Source of the DNA: Tomocerus qinae
Lineage: Eukaryota > Arthropoda > Collembola > Entomobryomorpha > Tomoceridae
Assembly: GCA_020055645.1 (NCBI GenBank)
Contig: CM034547.1
Span: forward strand, 48,238,909-48,302,908
Direction of reading: 5' to 3'
Length of the DNA stretch: 64,000 nucleotides
A program made the translations under genes and the position numbers. The notes beneath the pieces were generated by a model, which had not been told where the DNA came from, searched no databases, and was given only the letters and a program-made list of their open reading frames with translations. Of this stretch, positions 34,401-46,950 are shown piece by piece; within the stretch, counting starts at the first letter, position 1; the number at the start of each line of letters is the position of its first letter.

Positions 34401-37219
34401 ATCTGCAATATCAACACCGCCGATAAGCTGTGAAAGTTGATCAGTAGCTGATAATAAATAATTATACAGTTCTCTAAAGGTTTTTTATGTCAGAGTGTGT
34501 GCGTTGGGTGGGATTCTATAAGCCAGTAGTATAAGTATGTGCTTATTCTATTACCGTACAAAGTACTGTGTGAGAATTTCCTACCCTTTAGTGTATCACT
34601 TTTAAACTGGTTCGAATCCTCACTGGTTGAGTTACGATTACAAGCTTTTATGTTACGATCTTATTACAAATGGTGAATTACTCCTTGACAGACAAAGGTA
34701 ATTAATTGTCTCAAGAGTGGAAAAGAGAGTGACTTGATGAATGGATGTAATTAGGCGCAATGAGTTCAATTATGGCTCTCCATGAATAAAACATGTCATA
34801 AAAGTGTTAACAGGGGAGGAAACACTTTAGTGAACTAAATTATTGCGCACCTACTTGCAGGAAATTCTCTTTTGACTATCTCCCTATATTAAAGAATGTA
34901 TTAATGTGGACATTGAGATTATATTCTAATGGGAGGCAAGCGGCGGAGCAACAAACATAATCTAGCTAATATGTACACATGATGCACTACACACTCAGAT
35001 GCTGATCCATTTAGCCGTAAATTATTATTCTAGTACTACGAAAACAGGGAGACGTCTTGAATTTATTTATTACTTACCCTTCCTGTTATGTGGGCATTCC
35101 TAAAAATGTACTCCGGTGTAAACAGTGGGACATGAAGTACTTGTTGAACTATATAGAACAATCCCTAGGAAATAGAATACTCATCCTGTAGGCTATTCGA
35201 TATAAAAGAAAGGCTATCATCACAGATGACTTTAAGAACTACGATTAATACATTTTTTAATTATCATTCTACAACTTTATGCTACTATTGTGGGAAATTT
35301 CCTAATCAAAAGCATTAAAAATACCAATTTTGTGTATAGTGTACAGTTGTATAATACTCTACATCAAATTGTAGACAAAAGAGGATGATTAATTTTGTGT
35401 ATTAGTCCTCCAACTGAAATCCTCATGCTTAAAGATCGTAATAAATGTATCAAGTTAATAAACGAGATTCTTCAACACTCTAATACCTAACAATTTGTGT
35501 GGAGGAGATGGGTAAACAGTTAATGTTTTGAGTGTTACTGACTGAGAGGTCAATAAGACCTGTCTGTATTTTTTTCTGCACAACAAGTTGATTTTGATGA
35601 ATGGGTTCATATCTCCTATCGTGAAGTAGTCGCTTTTGCGTAGAGCGTATGGTTAGTTATTATCGAAATCTGGGGGTAATTGAATCAGGGAGTTCCTCAA
35701 CAGGGGTCCCACACTATATCACAGTTGGTGTGGTATCACAATCTCTGCGTGTTTTCTCTGACTTTTTGTAGGCTTACCTTTAAAGTGTCCCTTGCCTGAT
35801 ATCTAATTACAAGACAACCGTACTAAAACCGGAAGGAAAAGCATTGTCAACATTAACTAATCGGAAAAATATGATCACTGTTACGTAATTTCCTTTGTGC
35901 TGAATTGAATGAATCTTATTATTAGATCCGCTCTGTGAATAATAAATGTCAGAAGTAAACAACAATGATGTTTACTAAAAGTGTCATATCAGTAGACGTG
36001 AATAAGTACCCATGAATGATATTCAAGACCTTTGTTAACTGTTTCTGCCTTGTGGATTAAATTATTACAATGCTATACAGATGCCTTTAGTACTTGGATA
36101 GCAGATAAGGCGGAATATTAAGTAGAGCTAGAAGATTGGTATAAGAATTGTAAATTTTATTGTTCTATTGAGGGTACTAAAGTACTAATGAATGTCAAAC
36201 ACAATGAATATTGAAATTCAATGAAGAATAATAAAGCTCTAAGGCTTACAAGTAAATCGTAAGGGTACTTATATAGTATTATTATTGTATTTTGGTCTAG
36301 GCAGGTCATGTCATTTGTATAGAAAAGAGATTGAAGGAAAGATGAGATTGATATGGTCTTGACTGGGAGTCTGGTTGGAAGAGAGTAGTAAGGTGAGGTA
36401 GAAAACCATATAAGACGCCAAAAGGGAGTTTTGTTTTAACAAAGTGTCGTGTGTAGTGTGGAGTCGAGAGAATGAAGATTAATTGAGATCTGGGATTTCT
36501 CATTGGGTGTGAAAACGTGTGGTCCGCAACTCCGCCCTCATCTTTATTTTATAGCTCTTCCTTCACCTTATCCTCATCATCCTTTCCTAATCCTCTCCAT
36601 CCTTTTCATTTACTTTTCATCTGGCTGACTTTTCTTGCTCAGACCTCAGACTGTTTGTACTATGTGAGTGTGTGAGATACGAATACAATGAGACAGGGCA
36701 AGGCAAGGCGTATGCCATAAAGGATTCTCGTCTCATCTCATAATATCAGTATGAGTATCAGACGTTTACATAATATAACATTACACGGCATAGAGAAGTG
36801 GATGAAGTCAGTACAGTCGAATACAATAATGCACAGAAATAATTTCTTATTCTTAAACACAAGACTGTAGCGAGAGTGTACTTTTGTAACCAAACAAATC
36901 TTTTCTAGCAGACTCTTTAAGTCGTTCGCACCCTTCTTGACTACTTGCATTTGTTATTCAGTTCAGATGCAGATTCTCTGTAGGTACACGGATAGTTTAC
37001 CTTCTCCTTCTCCCAGAAGTTATCTCCTCAATAAATCAATCATACGAGTCAAAGTGTACTAAAGATTTTAAATTACAATAAGAAAATATTTTCCACACTT
37101 GTTCAAGCATCTCTGTCAGGAGTGAACCTTTTGGCCAAGTGCAATATACCTGCAGAAATTACAATTGTAAATAGAAATACTATTAAGTACTCAGTAGTAA
37201 TAACGGTGAAGTGTTTCAA
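25488..37219. other. 11.7 kb gene desert between DNAJC5 and H2.0
   Basis: No coding region I can support: all frames are short and lack motifs. It probably holds the DNAJC5 promoter at the left and cis-regulatory DNA of the H2.0 homeobox gene at the right. Local structures: a hairpin ACTTTCGTT...AACGAAAGT near 27256-27280, an imperfect ~35-bp inverted repeat at 30974-31055, and a GTA trinucleotide run near 33387-33400. Confidence 0.55.
30974..31055. repeat. Imperfect inverted repeat, potential hairpin
   Basis: The left arm, GTTTTCACTTATGTAATGTA then TCCCAACGCATACCTT, pairs imperfectly with the right arm, AAGGTATGCTTTGGGGTACA then TAAGTGAAAAC, across a ~15-base loop. It may be a short MITE or a transcribed hairpin; no target duplication was identified. 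Confidence 0.5.
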
Positions 37220-40200
37220 ATGGCCCCAGATAAAATATCCGAAGAATCTTCAGACACTAGTAGTAGTGATTCAAGTAGTATTGATTTAGAAATGAATAGT
37301 TGCTGCAGTCCAACAAGACAAGATCCTAGAGATCTGTCTCTTACATCTTCACCCTCATCATCCCCGTCATCTTATACACACGACCCGGATTATGAACAAC
37401 AAGTTATATCTTTAGTAAACAATAATCTCATCAATTACCATTCAATATCAACAGGAAATCCTGTTGTTCATGATACAAATCAAGTCTCCTTCGCTTCACA
37501 ATGCCCCTGTCCCTCTAGTAATCCTAGTGCTAGTGTCAGCAATTCCAATTCTTGCTCTTCCACTAATGTCACACCTGAACCCGATTTCCCCCAATCTAGA
37601 CCAACTGACAGTATACGAGAGCCACAAGAAAAAATTAGTCTATTTACTAATAAACCTAATTCTTTCCCCAAAACTATTGTCAATTTGAGCTCAATCAAAG
37701 CTGAGAGTGTTCCAAGAACTGTGCCCTGTATCGTGCTTTCACCACCCGTTTTGTTTAGTCCTACTATGTACACAACTGTCTCTTCACCGAATTCTGCATC
37801 TACTATCCCCCTACAATTGACTAAAAAACAATCTTTTGCAACCAGAGATTTGATCGATGATAAAAAAGATACTTGTGCAAATAAAATTGATCTTAACAAA
37901 AAGAAAAGTGATGTCAGTAAGAAACCTTTAGCTTTTGGAATTGACCGCATACTCTCAGAGGAAAAGACATCAAAGGAGCGTAAAGGTAAAATGGAGACAT
38001 TTTATTAGGGCATCTTACTTACATTTACATACCTATTTACATTTATTGTCAAATCTCATCAGTATCTAATGAATGACTTTTTGTTTAGAACTGTTATTTG
38101 AGTTTTGATTGCTTTTGAATTTTCCCTTTTTTGAATAAACAGAATTTTAATGTAGTGATAAGAATTGATAGAGTGATCAAAGAGATGTAGTTTAAACATA
38201 ATACACATTATCAGCCTATTGAATATTGTACTATGCTTGTAAAACTGGCTACATTGATTCTTCATGGAAAGGTCTTTAATAGTTATCTATTACAATTGGT
38301 TAGAATAAATATGAAATATACTATTCAGAACGAAAGGCACTACATATATTGTACAAATGTGTAAATGAAAATACACTATAATACAAATATACAGTTAATA
38401 CATACAGTTTAAACATTTAATACATTATCTTTGAAGTGTTAGTGCAAATGCATATAGAGTAGATATAGGCATCCGACATCAATTGACAGGTAGATTTATC
38501 GATTCGTGTAATAAAAGCGAATAAAAGTTATGAGGAAGATATTCTTTAGTATAATCTTTCAGTGCGATGTACTCATGAAGATTTATGAAGAGAAGGAATC
38601 TATTTTGAAATGAGGAGAGAATGTAAATAAAAAGTTGTTTATCTGTATGATGAAGAGTTTTGAGGAAAAGTGTGCTTTTTGTTAATGTCACATCACACCT
38701 CATTCATAGCTTTCATTATCTTTGCATGTTTAAACGATGCCTCATCTTCCAGCCTTGGGAATCCATCCAGCTAAGTATACATACTTCCATACAGCTCCGT
38801 ACTGCCCATTTTATGAAGGAAAAGCAAGGCTTTTCAATGAGAATTCGTTTATGAGAATGTACAATAAACACAAGTATAAATATCCTCCTATCCAATTCCC
38901 GTTTAAACAGCATAATAAATATCTTTTGTAGTTCGAATCTGTATGAGGTTAGTGTAAGTCCCCTTGCTCAGGTTTAGAAAGGACTCATTCATCGATTCTC
39001 ATTTCATTCATTACAAGTTGCAATTGTTTATATGTAGAGCCCTGATAGGAATGTAAAGCATCACCATGCAAAACTTGAAAAATAAGCATCTTTTCATTGA
39101 TTGCCTGTTACGAAATCCCATTTGGGTAATGTCTTTATTTATTATGTCATCTCATATTCATGTGGTAGGATAAACGAAGAGGTTGAAATCAAATATTTAT
39201 CGTGGACACGTTCTTCGCATTAAGTCCGTACTTTGGCCACTGTTTTATTATCTTGTTAGTTCTCATGCTTTTATTCACTCATGTCGCCAACTTTACCATA
39301 CGCGCTTTCGTATTCTGAAGTATGAAATAATTGTATCTAACTTCAATTAGTGCTGATTTTTTGATAATAGCGCACACTAAGCAAGGATAATTTAGATACA
39401 CTGAGAAATAAGTCGATCATGTACAATTCATTTGATGTGCCGGATAGTTTCTTTGTTTTCCTTTCTCTTCTGATTCCTGATTTTAACTGAGTATCGTAAT
39501 TAAACGATTTTGGGAGGGAGAACAAATTTTTCAATTGCTTAAATGCAAATCCATGATGTACCCACAATATTGAACATGGTTCTTCATCATGTCTTCTAAA
39601 AAAATGACAAATCTAGTGGGACCAGCTGTATATTTTAAGTAGCTACTTAAAAATTAGTACAAATTGCTTCATGCTGTAAAGGATAGCTGATAAATGAAAT
39701 GGAAAAGTGTTACAGATCAATATGATGGTTATTATGAGCATGTTCCTTTAATTGAACTGTGCGGGATATCTATTTCTTGCCAATAATGCTTATGCAAGTC
39801 AGTCCTTGCATATCTCAAGTAATAAAATACATACAGAGACAAGCCAAGGGATTTGAGAAGTGTAATAATAAACTAAAAAATCTTTAATGCTGCATCGCCT
39901 TCTATATTTGTTGATGAGATGAGATTCTCGTCGAAGTATAATATCAGTTTATTATTGTTTGTGAAGCAAGACAAGATTTTCAACAGATAATATGTTAACC
40001 GTTCGCCAGGCTCTAATATTGAAATCATCAGATCTGCCGATTTATAAATATTTACTTAATTTACAGACGTGATAAGTTACTCCTTGCCATTAGCAGAGGA
40101 AGAGTTGTCGAGAAGTCATCGTCAGCATACACACCAACATGGAAATTACCTCAACTTGAGTCAATGCTCAGAATGCTTTTATCTGTCACGCTATTGTCGA

Positions 40201-43200
40201 AGTGTACAGTTTCCCGTGGCCACACCTGCAGCCGCAGCCTCCGCCTCTTACTCTTGGGTGACGACTCCTTCCGGCTACGAATCCACTTTGATGTCTCCCA
40301 CAGGTAAATCATCACATCATTAAATTGGGCATGTGAAATCCATTGTAATTGCATTAACAGCCCATTCTTGTTGACTGCGTTAAAGTTCATTTTAATCTTG
40401 TGCACAACCCACCGTTTTTTACGAATAGTAGGTGATTAAACTTTGTAAAGAGATTTTCTGATTATGAATTTGATAGTACTTTTTGTAGTTTTAAGACTGT
40501 GACTATATATCATCAAAAAATAAATACTTGCAACCGCCACAAACAGCAGAACTTAGAAATAATTTATAGTAAGTACGTGCAATGATTTGGAAGACGGATC
40601 TCACATTGTGTGTGTATAGTAGGTGTTTGTTTACATTTAGGTATTGTAAACTAGAAAAGTAATGTTGAGACTGCGAATAACTGTAACTTTTTATTTAGGT
40701 TGAGTTAGTTCTAAGAAGCGATAATAGTGTTTTAAGTCAGGATGATGATGAGTTAAGAGGGATGTGGAATGAGCAGAGAGCTATTATAGATAAACGCTGC
40801 ATATTAGAAGATGAAGTTAAATTTAATGTATTATTGATACGTTTTATGACCGGGACGTGGTTGGAGTAGGGAGATCTTGCCATGTCAGGGCTTTTGAAAG
40901 ATAATCTCGGCCACACTGCATTGGATATATATGAAGTGCGTTACGTTGGTGGCTCCTGCTCATACTCATTCATTAGGTTACAAATAGTCATCCAATGTGG
41001 ATGGGTGATGAATTATGGTAAGCTGGTTACCGACTGGTGCTCCAACTTTTGCTGTATAGTGTAAAAGCAATAAAGTGATGAAAGTAATTTGATCTGAACG
41101 AGCTACAATACAACTTAATGTTCTTGCTAACATAAATAGTAATGAGACGAAGGGTTAGATAAGAATAACATTCTGCAGTCCAGAAATCATAACAATAATC
41201 ATAATAAAGCATAGAAATCTCTAGTGCTCTTCATTCCAGAGAATTCTCTTGTTTTCTCTAGCCCAAATATTAATGATTCGACTTGTCAGTCTACAATGTA
41301 CATTTCACGCATATCTTTTTGTTATTGCTTCTGTTCTCATGTTTATTACTTGATTTAGATGTAAACTCTCTAATGCACGAATGTTCTTATTAATCATCCT
41401 ACATAAAATCAAAACTGAATCATGTTACACTTTTAACCGTGAACAATGTCAAGACATCAGATACACTCTTTACATAAGAATATTACAGAAAATACACACG
41501 AAAAACTCCAGGCTCGATCTTTCTCCTACTTTTATTGATAAAGCGAACAAAAGGGCAAACAACCAAAGTAATTCTCCTATTAAATTACAAACTATTGCTC
41601 TAGAGCAGATTGTCTTTGACAATCTACTGTGCTGCATGGCGCATTCTAATTATATAATCTACTCTTCACAATTTTATACAAGTTCGTCCGACAGAACTAA
41701 CTCCTGTATAAAGTAACAGAAGTACATGTCAAGAGACATACTTACTTACGGGTTAATGATTTTGTGGCTGTAAAAGAAGTAACTCTGGCAGTAAAATAAA
41801 GTCTTTGGGGCAAGGGTACTATAGGCAGTACGTCTAAGTTTTCGGGGCAGTAAAATAAAGTACAAAAGGCAGTAATACGAGTACTAGTGGCTGTAACAAA
41901 AATGATTTTTATTTAGTCAAAATTAAATCACAATTAGTTCAAAATTAAATCAAAATTAGTTCAAAATTAAATCAAAATTAGTTCAAAATTAAATCAAAAT
42001 TAAGTCTTCTGGCAAATCAGTGTCATATTTCCTAGGGCTTTAGATACACCTCGAGGTCTTCCCGCTTTGCTTTTTATAGCGATTGGTACCTGTTTAGCGC
42101 TGGGGAGAATTGTTGGCAATTTATTCATGCTGGCTATACCTATGATATATATGCTTACACATGTAGTTTTTTTGGTAAATTGGGCAAGTACATGATGAGG
42201 TTTTATAGTTTTCTTGGGAGTAGATGACGTGGCACATTGTGGTCTCTGAGGTCAAAAAATCGCTTACATGGTCACTTTTTATTGTCTTTGGAAAAATAAT
42301 ATATCACTTAGCTATCTTGATTGTGGTTTTTGTATTGAATATACCAGTCATTTTTAATGTCATCAGAGGCTTCTTCTTGAGTATTATATTTTTTACAAGT
42401 TTCCAGTTGATTTTAGTATTTTTCGTGGTATTATTGGTTCTATTTTCAATTTCTGAATCTGTGTCAGAATTGGAAGAATAAAGTTGGGAAGCCATTTTTT
42501 ACTAAAACCGAGTCTTCTAAATAAAAGAATCGAGTCCACGTCTGTGTCTATTCTGACCTTCTGACCACAACTCCAACGAAATAATTACCTTAAATTTCTT
42601 ATCTGATGTAAAGTAGATAGCAAGTTATCGCTGCATCGAACTACATCATGTTGAATTGTATTCATTTGTATGCTCAAGGAGTATGCAAAGCCTTAAGTCT
42701 TCTAATTAATGCTTTTCAATGAGACATACAATAATTTTTGTGCTACAGCCACTTATACCCGTCGTATAATTTTGAACTAATTTTGATTTAATTTTGAACT
42801 AATTGTGATTTAATTTTGACTAAATAAAAATCATTTTTGTTACAGCCACTAGTACTCGTATTACTGCCTTTTGTACTTTATTTTACTGCCCCGAAAACTT
42901 AGACGTACTGCCTATAGTACCCTTGCCCCAAAGACTTTATTTTACTGCCAAAGTTACTTCTTTTACAGCCCCATAAATCCCTACCCCTTACTTACTACCC
43001 TTCTAAAGTATTATTACACTTTAAATGCCATGTATCCTCAGATCATCAATTCTTATGTATGCTTTCGTAAGCATTTTCAGCCAAACAAAATAACGACAAA
43101 CCTCATTGACCTCATAGCGTGAGGAATGTTGCCTCAGATTTTCGGGTGGTCTTCAGTCCCAACTTACAAAGATATACAAAATCTCCAACCTCGTCATATT

Positions 43201-44143
43201 ATTAACTCAATGGGTTGACTCATTATTATTTGGATAGATAAACACTTTTCCTCATAAAACTATTTGTTTGTACAAATTATAAGATAGGAACATGTTTACA
43301 ATCACTAGCGAAAGGACCATTCTCCGCTTACATATATATAAGTGTATTTAAGTAAAAAAATTCTACTATGAAATCTGTAGAACCATTGTTCATGGAATTT
43401 GTACAAAATCAATTTATATTACCAGAAGATATTCAACTTTAAATGTAAGACATAATTTTTTGAAGATTTTAAAACTGGGTGAATTGAATTACTAGTGAGT
43501 GTTGTCTACAGCGTTTTGTACGTTATCCGAAGCTACATATAGCAATAAGAGACAGAAGAGAGGAAATAATGGATTTATTTCAATATCTATAAAAATGAAC
43601 TTTTGTGTCACAGGATACCCTCATCAACATACATCTATATCTGCATCTTACAATATGAGTGGGAATAATAATTTTACGGCTATGCCTTCGATGGTGTCCT
43701 GCAATACAACTGGTGGGGGACGAAGAAAAAGGTCTTGGTCTCGGGCTGTCTTTTCCAATTTACAACGCAAAGGTCTGGAGAAACGTTTTCAGATCCAGAA
43801 ATATATCACCAAGCCAGATCGACGTCAACTGGCAGCTACTCTCGGACTCACCGATGCCCAAGTAATAAAAATTACTTTCTTTGTAGGATACCTACTATTA
43901 CTCACACACTTCTACTATTTCTTTTTTCAATCAAATATATCTAGAATCGAAATTATTATTACTTGCAAATGCTCACAAATTTTGAATCTGTAGGTTAAAG
44001 TTTGGTTTCAAAACAGAAGAATGAAGTGGAGACACAGTAAAGAAGGTAAAAACTGCGGCGGAGTCGGTGAAGATGTTATGACATCCTCTTCTGCAAATGC
44101 AAGTGCTCCATCTTTGGCTCTTTACTCATCGGACAAAAAATAA
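37220..44143 (+). CDS. H2.0: H2.0/HLX-type homeobox transcription factor
   Basis: Four exons join in frame: 37220-37985, 40067-40303, 43614-43861 and 43994-44143, giving 466 residues. The homeodomain (~374-433) reads KRSWSRAVFSNLQRKGLEKR through the WFQNRRMKWRHSKE recognition helix, a near-perfect HLX/H2.0 match. An intron falls between homeodomain residues 44 and 45, a position common in homeobox genes. Residues 239-245, FGIDRIL, are the eh1-like Groucho-binding motif typical of this family, so a repressor role is likely. The N-terminus is a Ser-rich, acidic low-complexity region. I chose ATG 37220 because the upstream in-frame GTG at 37211 is not a normal start. The C-terminal tail after the homeodomain is short (~33 residues). 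Intron 2 hosts a foldback transposon. In other animals the family acts in visceral muscle and gut mesoderm. Confidence 0.94.
41750..42986. mobile_element. 1.24 kb foldback/MULE-like non-autonomous element in H2.0 intron 2
   Basis: 220-bp inverted arms at 41750-41969 and 42767-42986 (GGGT...ACCC ends) are nearly identical apart from their outermost bases. The 9-bp sequence CTTACTTAC flanks both ends (41741-41749 and 42987-42995), a target duplication length typical of Mutator-like elements. The left side continues into extra 22-bp tandem units (TTAGTTCAAAATTAAATCAAAA) to about 42003. One minus-strand frame (42304-42495, starting MASQLYSSNSDTDSE) could be the remnant of a transposase N-terminus but is not recognised. 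Confidence 0.82.
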
Positions 44144-45118
44144 ACACTTTCCACACTAAACTGCCATATGTGCCTAACATTCTTTCCAATGCCCACCTAT
44201 AGGCACATGTAAATCTCCAATGCTCATGGAATCAATGTTTGTTAGAAATCATCTCAAATGTCTCCTTTTAAAACATTTTACATTTTATTACATTTGTAAA
44301 GAAAATCAACTAAAGTTAGTCCTAGTTTTAGAGGCATCTTACTAAGCTTTAAAAAGTAACAGTCTCTTTATAACTACGCTTTGGCAATTTAATTTCTAAG
44401 TAAATGGTTACGTCTGCCTTGGCCTTACCACAAATCTTATCGTCATTCGTATGTATCAATAGAATTATTATAGGTGCAACGGTGCAAAGTAAAATTCAAT
44501 AGTAGTTCTGTCAACAAAAATGCATTAAAAGAAATGCATTTTTTGTTTCATTCTGGAAATTGCATCGTTTATTTTCTAGGGAGTTAAGCGTACGTTATAA
44601 CAACAAAGTAATATTCGAATTTTCCCCTTTCGTTAACAGTTTTAGTGACTATATAATTTTCTGTAGATAATCTATTGCCAGATTAATAATTAGTAATATA
44701 TTTAAAACATTGTAATGACCAGGAGAGCAGATTTTGAATGTTATTAGTCAAGTGCAATATGGATGAGCATAATAAGAGGTGAAAGTATTAATGAATACTT
44801 ACGTGTATGTGAATTACCAATTAATTCTAAGTGTAGGTTATAATCTTAGACACAATTTATTTCAGGTATTCTTGACACATCTTGTGTCCAATGCTAACAA
44901 ATGCTATAAGTTTTTGACACTCTCTGTAATTGCATCGATTCATTAGTTTGGTAAGTTTAATTTAAATAACGTCACCTTTGGTTTGTATGTACATAAAGGG
45001 GTACTGTGCCCGACTCAATGGTTACTATATTTAATTAATAAAAGACAATATTATGAGTGTTTTGTTCAATCACCTACATACATCATAGGTACTTCCATGG
45101 ATATGATCGTCTTAATAC
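44144..45118. other. 3' flank of H2.0 up to the LTR element
   Basis: Probable H2.0 3' UTR and downstream sequence. AATAAA overlaps the stop, and another lies near 45036. A hairpin (ACAAAAATGCATT...AAATGCATTTTTTGT) occurs at 44513-44545. No gene is seen. Confidence 0.5.
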
Positions 45119-45538
45119 TGTGATGACCATGGGCTACTTGTAATACTTGTAATAACTGTAATAAAGCACAACCACTATAACACAATATTACACACATCCG
45201 GACGCAGTAACTGAGAGAGCCACTGGAAGATAACGGAGAGCCACAAGAGATTGCGGAGAGCCATCGACCCAAAATGAGATACCTGATATAAGGGAACGAC
45301 AAGGAGAATAACAGTCAGTCGGTCGGGAGCGGAGCCAGAGGAATCAAGTTGGGACTACGAAACGCACAACACAAACAATCACATTCTAAACTCTAAAAGC
45401 AATAAAGATTAAAACTCCACAAAATAACATCCAAAATTCATTCTCATTAAAAACACATAGACACCGAACAGAAGAGGCAGAATCTACCTTCGGTCAAAAA
45501 GAATATATTTTAAAGGCCAATTAAGACCGACCCTCACA
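45119..45538 (+). repeat. 5' LTR
   Basis: Begins TGTGATGACC and ends CCCTCACA; 420 bp. It holds a TATA-like TATAAGG (45287-45293), a poly(A)-type AATAAA (45401-45406) and three GAGAGCCA repeats ~20 bp apart near 45211-45263. The copy at 56786-57205 appears identical. Confidence 0.95.
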
Positions 45539-45556
45539 TGGCGCGGACTCGGAGCC
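45539..45556 (+). other. Primer-binding site
   Basis: TGGCGCGGACTCGGAGCC starts at the first base after the LTR and begins with TGG, the complement of a tRNA CCA end. I could not match it to a specific tRNA; it does not fit the tRNA-Trp gene in this window. Confidence 0.7.
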
Positions 45557-45674
45557 TTTTCTTCGGTTGACCGTGTTTCTTTTCTTCCCTAGTAGGGAGG
45601 GGGACACCTTAGTGTCGCAAATTCCCCCGGACAATTTCGAACATTTTCAGTGACTAAGTGAACAACCATGCAAC

Positions 45675-46070
45675 ATGGAAGTGACTGTTATAAACTTGGA
45701 CAACTCACTAGTCGGTGAGATCACAACCGAGAGCAACGTAATCCACATCGGTTTTAATTTCCCAATTACCATAGCACCAGGAGAGTTAACTTCTAAACCG
45801 ACGGGAATTACACTAAAACTACCACCCCGAGCACGGCTCATTCTCGAAAAAGGCGATATACACGACACCTTCCCCGGAATTAACGTTTTCAAAGAAGTCT
45901 TGACAGAATTGGCCGGCAGAGAAATCTTCGTTATTCTAGAGAACAAGACCAACCATAGGATAACAATCCCCGCTTTTTACTACATAGTGCAAGTTAGAGA
46001 GATTAACGATAAAGTGCTAAAAGTGATACCGATGAGAGCAGAAGACTGTGACGAAGATAGTGATGACTGA
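45675..46070 (+). CDS. dUTPase-like ORF 1 (catalytically degenerate)
   Basis: 131 residues. The strand order looks like a trimeric dUTPase beta-barrel: a PITIAPGELTSKPTGITLKL segment (the V-pTG-i-l-iP part of dUTPase), a middle corresponding to the motif 2-3 region, then EIFVILENKTNHRITIPAFY and IVQV in the place of IAQL. The motif 2 RSG, the motif 3 Asp/Tyr and the glycine-rich motif 5 are absent, so no dUTP hydrolysis is expected. A scaffold or binding role is an inference. An out-of-frame ATG at 45668 overlaps the start. It is clearly paralogous to ORF 3. The acidic tail ends in DEDSDD. Confidence 0.75.
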   Translation: MEVTVINLDNSLVGEITTESNVIHIGFNFPITIAPGELTSKPTGITLKLPPRARLILEKGDIHDTFPGINVFKEVLTELAGREIFVILENKTNHRITIPAFYYIVQVREINDKVLKVIPMRAEDCDEDSDD

Positions 46071-46090
46071 GTGACACTAACATTACAGAC

Positions 46091-46507
46091 ATGGCTTCAG
46101 TGATACACAATATACATATCCACCTACAAAGACCTCAACCACATCAAGTGCACAATCTACGGGAAACCAAATCTTTAGAACTAACTATCAGTGAACCCAC
46201 AACAATTGCCCCTAAATCTATCCAAATATTCTTCACGGGATTCATTCTCAAGAAAGTAGGCAGAGCAGTACTGGCCGTTATTCCTCACGAGGACGTTCTA
46301 CGATCTTCACACCTAACAGTACCTGGTGAACTAATTCTCCCAAATAGAGACACTGAAATCGCTATATCCATAAAGAACAAGAGCACAGTCCCAGTAACAT
46401 TAGCAAAAGGATTTGGTATAGCGAAATTGTCAGCTTTCGACAACAACAAACTGAACGTGAAATTCCACCACGATTATCTCCTCTGCGAAGAAGATAACAC
46501 CAAATGA
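46091..46507 (+). CDS. dUTPase-like ORF 2 (catalytically degenerate)
   Basis: 138 residues, starting 20 bp after ORF 1 stops. It shows the same pattern: a TTIAPKSIQIFFTGFILKKV segment, a variable middle, TEIAISIKNKSTVPVTLAKG and GFGIAKLSAF, the last closely recalling the GD-r-IAQL motif 4 of dUTPases. Active-site motifs 1, 3 and 5 are not visible. It is the most diverged from ORFs 1 and 3. The function is unknown; the fold assignment is by motif pattern only. Confidence 0.7.
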   Translation: MASVIHNIHIHLQRPQPHQVHNLRETKSLELTISEPTTIAPKSIQIFFTGFILKKVGRAVLAVIPHEDVLRSSHLTVPGELILPNRDTEIAISIKNKSTVPVTLAKGFGIAKLSAFDNNKLNVKFHHDYLLCEEDNTK

Positions 46508-46546
46508 GAACACCGATTAAACACCAATTCTGCGAACTATACAACA

Positions 46547-46924
46547 ATGGAAGTACGGGTAATCAACTTAGATACAACTCCCATTAACGAGAACACAGGT
46601 ATGTGCACGAGTATGTACTTAAACTTTAAAGAACCCATCATTCTAGCACCCCGGAGCGTAGTCGCAAAATCGACTAGAATCACGTTAGGACTCCCACCTC
46701 AAGCGAAACTTATACTCGAAAAATGTGACGTGTTTAACCAGTTCCCCAACGTAAAGGTATACACAGAACTCCTACAAAATCTCGCAAATAGAGAAATCTT
46801 CGTTACCCTTGAGAATTTAGCACCATTCCCAATCACTATACCAGCCGCACACTACATCGTGAAAATTAGAGAACTTAACAACAACCCACTTAGGGTCATC
46901 CCTGTCAACGCGCACGGGTTGTAA
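46547..46924 (+). CDS. dUTPase-like ORF 3 (paralogue of ORF 1)
   Basis: 125 residues. It shares the start MEV-VINLD, the block LAPRSVVAKSTRITLGLPPQ, KLILEK, NREIFVTLEN and PITIPAAHYIVKIREL with ORF 1 at roughly 45 percent identity by eye, so the two arose by duplication. The same active-site motifs are missing. It has no signal peptide or membrane segment. It is separated from ORF 2 by 39 bp and from ORF 4 by 26 bp, a compact polycistron-like packing that is unusual for a eukaryotic mRNA. Confidence 0.74.
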   Translation: MEVRVINLDTTPINENTGMCTSMYLNFKEPIILAPRSVVAKSTRITLGLPPQAKLILEKCDVFNQFPNVKVYTELLQNLANREIFVTLENLAPFPITIPAAHYIVKIRELNNNPLRVIPVNAHGL

Positions 46925-46950
46925 AGCCTGTTTCATAAATCGATCAAGAA

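Noticed and set aside
38737..38931. Possible alternative exon in H2.0 intron 1
   Set aside because: The 64-codon frame has a protein-like look but no convincing acceptor and donor in phase with the neighbouring exons.
45539..45556. Assigning the primer-binding site to tRNA-Trp (a tRNA-Trp gene is in this window)
   Set aside because: The site does not complement the tRNA-Trp 3' end; the primer tRNA stays unidentified.
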